DNA of 64,000 bases from Jackrogersella multiformis (Eukaryota > Ascomycota > Sordariomycetes > Xylariales > Hypoxylaceae), in the NCBI GenBank assembly GCA_902806575.1, contig CADCXD010000007.1, positions 1,488,001-1,552,000 on the forward strand, in the 5' to 3' direction. The notes under the pieces were generated by a model, which was not told the DNA's origin, did not search any database, and worked only from the letters and a program-made list of their open reading frames with translations. The first letter of the stretch is position 1; each line of letters starts with the position of its first letter. Shown in pieces: positions 45,785 through 54,857 of the stretch. The translations under genes were made by a program, and so were the position numbers.

Positions 45785-48700
45785 TTACAATAGACTCTCG
45801 TACTTGTCCAAGCCTGACCTCTGAGGTTGCTGCTGCGGCGGTTGTGGCACGGGTTGGCTTGGCGCTATAGGCACTATGGTGTTCATGCTGCCCATCATGG
45901 TGTTCATACCCTTGTTCATGCTTCCCATTCCCGAGTTCATCATGCTGCCCATGCTTCCGGGTGGCTGATGAGACGTCCCACTGAGACTACTAGTCGGTTG
46001 GCTGAATGACGGTGTCGAGTTCTGTCTCTGAGCCCCTCCGGGAGGCGGGGCCAAGCTGAAACCCGTTGACGTATTGCTTCCTCTCGCCGGCGGCGGAGGA
46101 AGAGAAAATGAAGAGGACTGGGCTAGAGACGGTCTCGATTGACCGAGGTTCAGGTTTGACATCCCCGAGCTTACATTGCTGAAAGTTGAGGCTTGCGGCG
46201 ACATCGGGGTGGACGAGCTCGGAGCCCATGGGTTGGCTGTTGCTGCAGATGAAGTAGACCAATTGACAGCCGAAGAACTCTGTGGCACGGTTGGCACGGT
46301 CTTCGCCGTGCTGTTGGTGGTAGGTTGTAGGGGTTGCGAGTACTGGGTAGATGAAGGGGCCAAAGTTCCAATTTGGGCGAGATCTGGCGTGACTGTGCGG
46401 AAAGACGGTTGAGTCTTGGGAGGGCCGAAAGGAGCACTTGTAGTAGGGCTTGGTGTTGACCAGGAAAATTGAGGTGACTTCATGGGCTGCGAGGTGACTA
46501 CCGATGTCGCCGGAGCAGCATCCCATCCCGCGTCCATCGCATCGTTCGAGTGCGCTACAGCTTTCCCCTTGACCAGCCGCTCAAAATCATCTTCTGTGGC
46601 TCCGTTTGCTGCATCGAATACCGTTCCGGTAACGCCTCCAAACCCTATGAAATCATCACTGGGCGTCACCGACCTTCCTCCATTTATGGTGGAAAGCTCT
46701 TGCAACTTCTTCATTTGCTCATCCTCGACCCTACTCGAAAGAGATTTGATCAACTCCATGAACGACTGGAATTGTTTGAGGTCTAGCAAAGGTCCCAAAC
46801 TCATATTCCATAGGATGGGCAAGATGTCCATGGCTACGAAGTCGGCATCTGCGTTATTCCCCACCACTCGTAAAACATCTAGAGCAGCCATCATGACGGC
46901 AGGCTCCTTGGTTTTGATAGATTTGATGAGTGGGACAATCTTCTCTTGCATCGTATACTTGTCTAGAGCGGTTGAAGAAGAAGTCTTCTTCTTCTTGTCA
47001 GGCCCAAGACCGTCAAGCCCATCGTTAGCTGATGACGATTCATTTGAGCCGCCGCAGAGGATAACGAACGCTCTACACCCGCGAACCTTAATAGCTAAAC
47101 TGGCAGTCTTGCTGAAGACAGCGGCGATAACAGGGAACAGCTCATTCTTGATAGTGCTAAAATCTAGAACCGGCAAGACGACTGGTAAGCTACGTAGGGC
47201 AGCATCGACGAGTGAAGGTGTTGGTGACTCAATAGTCGTTAGAATGATTGGTAACACATCTAGACGAGGATGTTTTTATTAGCTTAGGGATCAATACACG
47301 ATAAGATGCGATGGATGATCTACAACATGAAAGAGGCTCGCAGATATTGAAAGCATGTTGCTAGTGCCGACCAGCCTCGTGAATATTGAAACGCTGACGC
47401 CACAGCAAATCATGACCTCGCATGACAAAGTGATATAAAGAGAATATGAACTCACCATCTTTGAATTCTTTGCCAGAAGAGTTTTCAGCTATCAGGTTGG
47501 CGCTTTCTAAAACGACCATCAAGCCGGCATCTCTGGCTGGATCCTTCTCTTGTGCCTGCTTAGCATTGGCAACGAAAATCTCTTTTAGTCTCGGTCGTAT
47601 CTTCTCAGAAAATGCTCGTCTCGACGACGGCAACAGATCCATAATCTTGAATACATTCTGGAGAATGAGAGATAGGAGATCTCTATCCTTGAGCTCTTCT
47701 AACAGGGCTGGGAGTACCTTCTTTTCCATAACCGACTTTGGAAAAGACGGAAGAACTTTATTGAGGCCTCTCATGAACTGAGCCTTCTCGTTTGGCGTCT
47801 TAGCTGGGAAATCATCCAAGAAACGAATTGTCGACACCAAGATGTTGTCAAAATACTCGCTCTCCTGAAACTCCCGGGCTGTCATGCGCTGTGCTGGACG
47901 TCTCGTAATTAACCGGAGTAGGACACTCGTTGACAGGTCCCTCGGCAGCGGCCTCTTCGATAGAAATCCATTTCCGGAAGACGGTATCGTCGAGGATGAT
48001 GTGAATATTCTCTTGTAGGCGGATATGCTCCCACTGCTTTCTATTGGGGATCGGTGAGGCGAGTTGTATAACGCAACACACAGAAGTCCTAATGAAAACA
48101 TGTCGGCAGAACAGGTGAGATTGTTATCGAGGACAAAGTCAGGTGAAGTATAATCAAGATTGATCTGAACATATCGAGGCAATCGAGGATCTAAATTGAG
48201 AGCTTCTGAGAGACTGATTGGTTGGACTGAAGATGCTTTTGTCGAGTTCTCCGGTGGGCTACAAAAAGCGAGTCCACTAACTTTCCAATCGGACTATCAA
48301 CATGTTAATAAGAGATGTCTCAAGATGGCCCTGTACCAAACTATTATCTAGGATTCTTCTGCAGTGTAGGGCCAAGGTATGTCTAAAAAGACGCATCGAA
48401 AGTACCGAAACTCACCTTCGAGTTTATTAATATAGCATCTGGCGTAAGATTTGCGTGGACGAGGCCGGCGTTCTCGTGGAGGAACTCCAGGGCTTTGCTA
48501 ATCTGGAGCAAACCTTTCTGTATCTCGAGCTCGTCGATCTCTATCTCCCGCCTACGTCTCGTGCCGTCAGAGTCTTCGGTGACATACCGGCTGGACCTCC
48601 CTCCGACTCCACCTGATCTCTCCTGATCATCTTTTTCCTGCAGGAGGCTCGCTAGCGACGTAGTTACTGCTTCTGTAACGAACTGAAGGCCTCCTCTAGT

Positions 48701-49099
48701 ATCCTCGACGGGTTCGACTAATTCTAGGATGCTTGGGTGCCGTAGTCGCGCGAGAGATGATGCCTCTTTCTTCAAGCGCTCGACTACCTCGTCTATAGAA
48801 CGCTTGAAGGCTGATGCGCCCGATCGACCAAGAGAGCCCCCTATAAAACACAATCAGCGCCGGTTACAATATACCATAACAACCTACAAGTAACCGATAT
48901 ACTGTTCTCTACCTTTCAAGGAGTCCTTACCGTGCGACTCTAGCGACTTCCTCTCGAAAACGAAGACGGAGTACGTCTTGCCTGTAGATTTCTTCTTCGC
49001 ATCGTATATCTTCCACGGGCCAGCTGTAGAGGTTACGGTTTGCGAGACGGAGTAATTGGAGTTGATGTTAGAGGAGAAACCCTTTAACGAGGAGAACAT
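45785..49099 (-). CDS. SCY1-like pseudokinase (SCYL2 / Ppk32 type)
   Basis: Four minus-strand exons (48913-49099, 48416-48840, 47456-48293, 45785-47259) join in phase to 974 residues. Residues 1-290 are kinase-like: MFSSLKGFSS, GPWKIYDAKKK, LARLRHPSILELVEPVED. The catalytic loop reads VHANLTPDAILIN, with Asn193 where an active kinase has Asp, and DFG is replaced by the WKVSGLAF region, so it is very probably a pseudokinase. HEAT-repeat-like helices fill about 320-650 (VMEKKVLPALLEELK, AALDVLRVVGNNADADFV). The C-terminal 300 residues are Ser/Thr/Pro/Gln-rich, with Phe-Gly, Trp-Ser and Asn-Pro-Trp patches, and end in a Met/Gly/Ser/Asn-rich tract and SGLDKYESLL. Family members work in clathrin and endosomal traffic; that role here is inferred. 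The length and order match fungal SCYL2 orthologues. Confidence 0.9.
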
Positions 49100-49187
49100 G
49101 ATTGACGATGGTGTATTATGCGGCGACTAGCGACCCTCATATCGTAGCGTAGCGTGGTGCGAATAGAGCAACATGCGTGTGCGATTC

Positions 49188-49246
49188 CGTGCTCTCGTGC
49201 TCTAGTTCTCTAGTGCTCTGATGCTCTGGTGCTCTGGTGCTCTCTC
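49188..49246. repeat. Minisatellite (GGTGCTCT-like units)
   Basis: About seven imperfect units of GTGCTCT with one or two variable bases, 90-150 bp upstream of the SCY1-like start codon. Confidence 0.75.
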
Positions 49247-49986
49247 CTAAATAATCCTAGATAATCCTCCCGGATGATGGCGCAGCCGGGCTACCAGGCA
49301 GCATTCGGGCTCGACTGAAGTATGGACCCTTCGGTTTCGGATTCTAGTGATAGAAGAGTCGTGAGTCGTAATCGACGCGCCTCGTAGATGACGCACAGAT
49401 CGTTATGAGAAGTTGCTTGTGTATCTTGATTCTTGGTTCTTAATTCTTGCATGTGGAAAATCAACGCTAAGCTTGAGCTTCTTTAAGGTTGTCTGACATT
49501 CAAGGGTACCTATGTAGAGTGGATCCTAAGCTTCCATGCCGTTTTAAAGCCACAATCATCTTATCTAGGTATCTATGGTGGATTTGAATCTCCACTTTGA
49601 GTGGCGTACCTTAATACGTACCTAGTACCTATTTAAATCGACTGCCCAGGTGGGTCTTTATCCAAATATCGATCACCTATCAGAGGCCAACATGCCTCTT
49701 AAGAACTTCTATTCTTGAAGGTATTCCCGGACTCTACTTCTGCCGTTTCTGCGTCAAGCTTCACCCGTGGAGAATTAAATGGGGATTTTGGGGCCCAAGC
49801 ATCAAGGTAATGAAGATAACATACCTAATAAGAACATAAATCATTCAAGTACATGCCCCGCCTACAAATTTAGCTGGCAAATCTTGTACCTTCAATTACC
49901 TCAGCACCAACAGTAAAAGCTTGATTACGATTGGTTCCCGACACAACCCCTTGCTTGGTGGGGATACTAAGCTTCCTTGTACTTCC

Positions 49987-50043
49987 TACCTAGGTACACT
50001 ACCTAGGTATCAATCTTAGGTACCTAGGTATCTAGGTACCTAG
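49987..50043. repeat. AGGTACCTAGG motif cluster
   Basis: A second dense example of the dispersed spacer motif, with repeated ACCTAGGTA and TTAGGTACCTAGGTA units. Confidence 0.8.
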
Positions 50044-50227
50044 CATATGCACATTAGCGCCCTCCGAGATCGCTCGCATCTCCAATTGCATGAGCGCAGC
50101 CGCACCTTTTTTTCCTTCATCTTTTCTTCCAATCGAGTCAAGCAAGCTGGGCATACAAAGCCAAATTGGGGCCGTTTATTAGTCATTATCATTGTTCGGC
50201 CCCGTCCCTTCATTTCGGGAGGAGCGT

Positions 50228-50234
50228 TGAGTCA
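50228..50234. promoter_or_regulatory. Gcn4/CPC1-type site TGAGTCA
   Basis: TGAGTCA (reverse complement TGACTCA) lies 209 bp upstream of the branched-chain aminotransferase start. This is the core site of Gcn4 and its filamentous-fungal counterpart CPC1/CpcA, which induce amino-acid biosynthesis genes. The heptamer also occurs elsewhere in the window at about chance level, so support comes from position and target. Confidence 0.4.
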
Positions 50235-50442
50235 AAGGGACGTTCCCATTCGGTTCGATTGAGGGCGAAGGCGTTTCTCTCTCTGTCTCGTTTTCTCTTG
50301 TTCTGCTGTGCATTGGTTGGTTTTATTATATTGCCTACCTACTACCGACCTACCTGCACATCTACCTCCGTTCCCACCCAGTATAGACACTTGACTAGAG
50401 GCCAATTGCAATTGCAATTCCAATTCACCTAACACCTCCGCC

Positions 50443-51780
50443 ATGCTCCGACCGCTTCTCCCGCGCTGCGGGCGAGCTCTCAGAGCGCCCGCCGCGCTGC
50501 AGCAGGCAACGCGGCGGTACAGCATCAAGCCCACGGCGGCCTCCACCGCGAAGCCCCTCGACATCGACCCCGCGAAGCTGTCCGTCACCAAGACGCAGTC
50601 GCCCAAGACGCCCAAGGACCCCTCGGAGCTCGTCTTCGGGCGCGAGTTCACAGGTTCGTCGTCCCAAGTCCTGACCTGACCTGACCCCCAGACAGCATTG
50701 AATTGCTACGAGGTCGGACAGACAGATGGGCGGGCAGGCCGTGCGCTAACAAGGTGGCCGACAACCGCAGATCACATGCTGACGATCGAGTGGACCAAGA
50801 CCGCGGGGTGGCTCGCGCCGTCGATCCAGCCGTACCAGAACCTGTCGCTGGACCCGGCCACGTGCGTCTTCCACTACGCCTTCGAGTGCTTCGAGGGGAT
50901 GAAGGCGTACCGGGACGCGCGCGGGGCCATCCGGCTCTTCCGCCCCGACAAGAACATGGCGCGATTCAACAAGTCCGCCGCGCGCATCGCCCTGCCCACC
51001 TTCTCGCCCGCCTCCGCGATCGAGCTGATAGCCAAGTTCGCCAAGCTCGAGGAGCGCTTCATCCCCCGCGAGCGCGGCTACTCGCTGTACCTGCGGCCGA
51101 CGCTGATCGGCACGCAGAAGACGCTGGGGGTCAGCGCGCCGGGGTCCGCCCTGCTCTTCGTCATCGCCTCGCCCGTGGGGCCGTACTACCCGACGGGTTT
51201 CAAGGCCGTGTCGCTCGAGGCCACGGACTACGCGGTGCGGGCGTGGCCCGGCGGCGTGGGCGACAAGAAGCTGGGCGCCAACTACGCGCCGTGCATCGTG
51301 CCGCAGATGGAGGCTGCCGCGCGCGGCTTCCAGCAGAACCTCTGGCTCTTCGGGCCCGAGGAGTACGTCACCGAGGTCGGCACCATGAACCTGTTCGTCG
51401 CCGTCAGGGACAAGGAGACGGGCCGCAAGGAGCTGATCACCGCGCCCCTCGACGGCACCATCCTGGAGGGCGTGACGCGCGACTCCATCCTGAGCCTGGC
51501 GCGCGAGAAGCTGGCGCCCGAGGGCTGGCTCATCTCCGAGCGCAAGATCACCATGCCGCAGCTGCACGCGGCGTCCCTGGACGGCCGGCTGATCGAGGTG
51601 TTCGGCGCGGGCACGGCCGCCATCGTGAGCCCGGTCCGCAAGATCAGCTGGAAGGGCAACCTGGTGGACTGCGGGCTGAGCGAGGCCGAGGAGTCGGGCG
51701 AGGTCGCGCTGAGGATGAAGAACTGGATGGAGGCCAGGCAGTACGGGGACGAGGAGCACGAGTGGAGCCACGTGTGCTAG
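50443..51780 (+). CDS. BAT1: Branched-chain-amino-acid aminotransferase, mitochondrial
   Basis: Two exons (50443-50653 and 50771-51780) with a 117-bp intron encode 406 residues. The first 30 residues, MLRPLLPRCGRALRAPAALQ onward, are Arg/Ala-rich and free of acidic residues, a typical mitochondrial presequence. The fold-type IV PLP core follows: HYAFECFEGMKAYR, RFNKSAARIALPTF, YLRPTLIGT, then GGVGDKKLGANYAP with PLP-binding Lys237, EVGTMNLFV and LDGTILEGVTRDSIL, ending with GAGTAAIVSPV. The enzyme transfers amino groups between leucine, isoleucine or valine and 2-oxoglutarate, the last step of their synthesis and first of their breakdown. Codons are very GC-rich. The mitochondrial (BAT1-like) rather than cytosolic call rests on the presequence. 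Confidence 0.95.
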
Positions 51781-52325
51781 CGAAGAGAGGAGAGGAGAAT
51801 AGAATGAGAAGAGGCGAAGAGAAAAGAAAAGACAAGACAAGACAGGAAAGATAAGGAAGAACGAAAAAGAAAGAAAAGAGAGAGCGGGTTCGGCAGCATT
51901 CACATAGACGGCGTAGACCCCGGCGCGTTGGCGTATACTTACCAGGACTAGTAAGATATTATTGAATTCAAGATCTAATTCGAGCACGATAGCTGGGTCC
52001 AACGTCTCCAAGTGCAAAAGCGAGTCAATTCCAATTCCTAGACCGCGCGAGCGCAGTCACGTTGCGTAGTATAGAAGAAAGTTTAATTGCAGTTCTGCAT
52101 GTACTTAAGCAGCCGCCTCACCAGCTTGGCGGCGATCCGTCTATGATGGTTTTCTCTAATCGAAGGCGATCCGCCGCCGCCTAAAGATTTAGACGGGGGG
52201 CCACAGGAGATTTCAAAAAGGAAAGCCGGGGTTTCATGTACAAGTCGAGTCTCGATTTCAGTGTCTGCGTGAGCCAGCTTCCATCCCTGTTGTTCATATC
52301 ATAACTCCTTGGTAGTGGAGATCCA
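51781..52325. other. Spacer between convergent aminotransferase and ESSS genes
   Basis: A 545-bp region. Its first 105 bases (about 51782-51890) form an almost pure A/G tract on the plus strand, interrupted mainly by isolated C bases. The rest is ordinary 3' UTR sequence. No gene. Confidence 0.6.
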
Positions 52326-52814
52326 TCACTTCTTCTCGGGGTCCTCGAGGATGCCCTCGGCTTCTAATCTTCGTCGCGCCTCTTCTAGGGCCCATGTTTG
52401 TATCCTAGGAGGGAGTGTTAGCTGGTGGGGTTGAAGATGGTAGAGCGCTATTGCTCATATTCATAGAGGATATTATATGAATAACTCATCCCGCACTCGT
52501 AATGATCGAATAAAAAAAAAGACTCACGAGGTATCAGGCTTGAAGCCGTATGCGATAGCACCAACTACTATGCTACCGCAGAAACCGTAGAAGAAGGGGC
52601 CCTCCCAGCCCTCCTTCTGGTACTTCTCGCCGGGCTTGACGCCGAATAGCCAGCCGGTCGGGGGGTCGTACTGGGGGCCGTGAGAGGAGGGCGCTCGGGA
52701 TGTGGCCGAGAAAGGTCTGGCTGATGTGGCGGTTGATTGCTTCGATTGCTTCGATTGCTGCTGCTGCAGGGCGCGGGTGGCCCGCACGACTGTGTTTGGT
52801 CGGACGGCGGGCAT
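52326..52814 (-). CDS. NDUFB11: Complex I ESSS subunit (NDUFB11 family)
   Basis: Two minus-strand exons (52528-52814 and 52326-52404) across a 123-bp intron encode 121 residues. The Gln/Ser/Arg-rich N-terminus (about 1-40, with RPFSATSR) looks like a mitochondrial presequence. The conserved ESSS block follows: YDPPTGWLFGVKPGEKYQ and KEGWEGPFFYGFCGS, then one membrane helix (about 72-91) and FKPDTSIQTWALEEARRRLE. It is an accessory membrane-arm subunit of NADH:ubiquinone oxidoreductase in the inner mitochondrial membrane. Exon 2 encodes only the last 26 residues and is easily missed, since translation through the intron would stop at once. Confidence 0.87.
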
Positions 52815-54857
52815 GACTTTGGATCGGGTCGACTGGTTGATTCCTTTCTTTTTCCCTTTCGTCCGAATCGTTCCCTTTAGTTTTGCACAACTTCTCTTTT
52901 CTCTCTTCTGGGGGTTGAGTGTTTTCTTTCCTAGGATCTAGGTAATTGTAGGTCGACTCGTCGGGTGGAGAGGATATATGCGGATGGATGATGTAGGTTG
53001 TGAGGTGTAAGGTGTAGGTTAAGGATTGCCTCAGGTAGGTAGGTAGATAGAGTGGAGAGTGGAGAGTGGAGATTGGTGTCGTTCTTTCTGTTGCGGACTT
53101 GCGGTTTAATCAAGGTCTCAAGGTTCAGTTGAGCGACTTAGCAGCCATTAAGCAAAGGCGAAGTGGGTCAACTAGATCCCCCACGTGACTTCCAATCGGG
53201 AAAACCTCGTCTTTGGCTTGGCATCCCGACCTATTTATTGTCCTCACTAGAATTTTCATTTCAACCTTCACCCAAACTATTGCATACCTAATGCTCCTTT
53301 CCGAGACATCATGCATGTTTCCGCACAACACCATTTATCATGATGGCTCCTGCTATTAACCTAGGTAGGTATCAAAAACAGCTAGAGATCATCAATAAAT
53401 GTACGTTTAATTATATTTCTTCCCAATTTCTCTCCATGTCAAATGATGATCAAACACTTCTAAGAACAGCCAACTGAATATCCATGTGGATTCAACAATC
53501 ATCAAGCTCAACAGTCTGACTTGACATGAAATCTATTTCAAATACATTCTTGCCACGTATAGCCATGTTCAGCATTGCTAACTCGCACATATAGGTTGCC
53601 AGTCCTCGAGAGTTGATAGGTCAGGTCTTGATGCATAAGGTTCTCTTTGTTTGAGCATCGCCGACTCTTATGTATGTGTGAGGGTTGGTGAAGTATAGAA
53701 GCCTCGTGTTATTAGTACTATGACAGAGAATCGTCTAGTGGGTTCTTATGTCTTAGGAAATGGAGATGGTGACGAAGCAATTCCAAGATGACAAGTAGGT
53801 AGTCACTCTCAAGTCTAACTTGAGATGAAATAATTCCAATAAATATACAATTCACATTACAGCTAGATTAGAAGCACACCGTTTAATAAGCATAAGCTAA
53901 ACCGTAGTTCAGTCTCCCAGTGCTGTCATCACGACTTCGAGTATTTCGGTTAAACGTTGGAACATCTGCTTCGTTTAATCACCGGACGGACTGTCGCGTT
54001 GACAATCCTGCCCCCTAACGCGTTAGGTATATATTACAAAATAAAGTAAAGCTCGGCAATGACACAACCAGTATTGCTCGAGAGGCCGGGTTGGTGCGGC
54101 GAGAAATTAACACTTCCTCTCTCTTGTGGCTTGTGCTTACTGGCTTCTTCCTTGGACGAATACTTTGGTCGGGCACGATGTGTCCTCCTCCCAGTGCATA
54201 TTTCTCGTCTGAAGGTTCGATTCCTTCGGTGGCCCATTCGTTTTTTTGTCTTTCTGGCCTTTTTTTCCTTTGCTTTTGGCATCTTATCATTTTGGTTCAC
54301 TCGTCAAGTCTCCTAAAACAGTTGAGCTTCATTTTTTCATGAACTTTTCCAAACGGTTCGTAATGAAGATGCATCACAGCCAACGACAAAATAAGTTTTG
54401 ACATAACTATCCAGAGGATTTCTACCATGCTATTGCTTACTGTATTTCAGATGATTAAGAATGGCTCCTGGCTCAATATCACATATATATATAGATTCAA
54501 ATAACCACCAGCAATTAGCATCTCAAGTTCTCAGGTACTAATACCAACACCAGAAATAATCCTCAAGGTAGGTGTGAGAAACGTATAAAACTAAGTACAC
54601 ATACTCTACCTTATTCAGGCGATTTATACACTGTCACTAGGTTTCAAAAATTTCAATAAGTATCACCAACACCAGTCAAAGATCCCCGCAAAACTAGCCC
54701 TACAATATATCCTCCTCAAGGGTCAAATCTCGTAATATATAGCTACTACTTACTATCTCAGGCTCAAAACCACCTACCTAACACAGCTTCCAACTTAACC
54801 AAACCCCTTATAACTCCATCAGACCCCCCTACCCACCCCACGACATCCGAAGCAGCC
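52815..54857. other. Spacer upstream of ESSS gene, contains Pol III-like unit
   Basis: A 2.0 kb region between the ESSS promoter and the 3' end of the lactamase-like gene. AGGTAGGTAGGTAG motifs lie at 53033-53047 and 53361-53371. The block at 54015-54250 has Pol III-type signals (separate entry). The remainder is AT-rich without genes; short minus-strand ORFs at 54015-54300 are a by-product of the B-box/T-arm sequence. Confidence 0.55.
54028..54247 (+). ncRNA. Candidate Pol III transcription unit (tRNA-like B box)
   Basis: Seen in order: TATATATTA (54028-54036); a weak A-box-like TGGTGCGGCGA (54092-54102, two deviations); a perfect B box, GGTTCGATTCC (54214-54224), inside a perfect T-arm hairpin of GAAGG (54211-54215), a 7-base loop and CCTTC (54223-54227); and a T7 run (54241-54247), the Pol III stop signal. 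A matching 5' acceptor strand for GGTGGCC (54228-54234) and a clear anticodon arm were not found, so it is not a normal tRNA gene. It could be another Pol III RNA, a tRNA-derived element or a tRNA pseudogene. Boundaries are approximate. Confidence 0.3.

Larger units (their letters stand above)
49100..50442. other. Divergent spacer, SCY1-like gene / aminotransferase
   Basis: A 1.3 kb shared promoter region. Near the SCY1-like gene is a GGTGCTCT minisatellite (49188-49246). AGGTACCTAGG clusters lie at about 49565-49630 and 49987-50043. Near the aminotransferase gene are a TGAGTCA site (50228-50234) and an AATTGCAATTGCAATTCC run (about 50402-50425). No gene. Confidence 0.65.

Noticed and set aside
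50746..52017. 423-codon minus-strand ORF across the aminotransferase gene
   Set aside because: It is antisense to a well-supported GC-rich gene; strong third-position GC bias removes stop codons from the opposite strand. The protein has no family resemblance.
54015..54300. Two overlapping minus-strand ORFs of about 90 codons
   Set aside because: Their GIEPS/RNRT-like peptides are what the reverse complement of a tRNA-type B box encodes; treated as noncoding.
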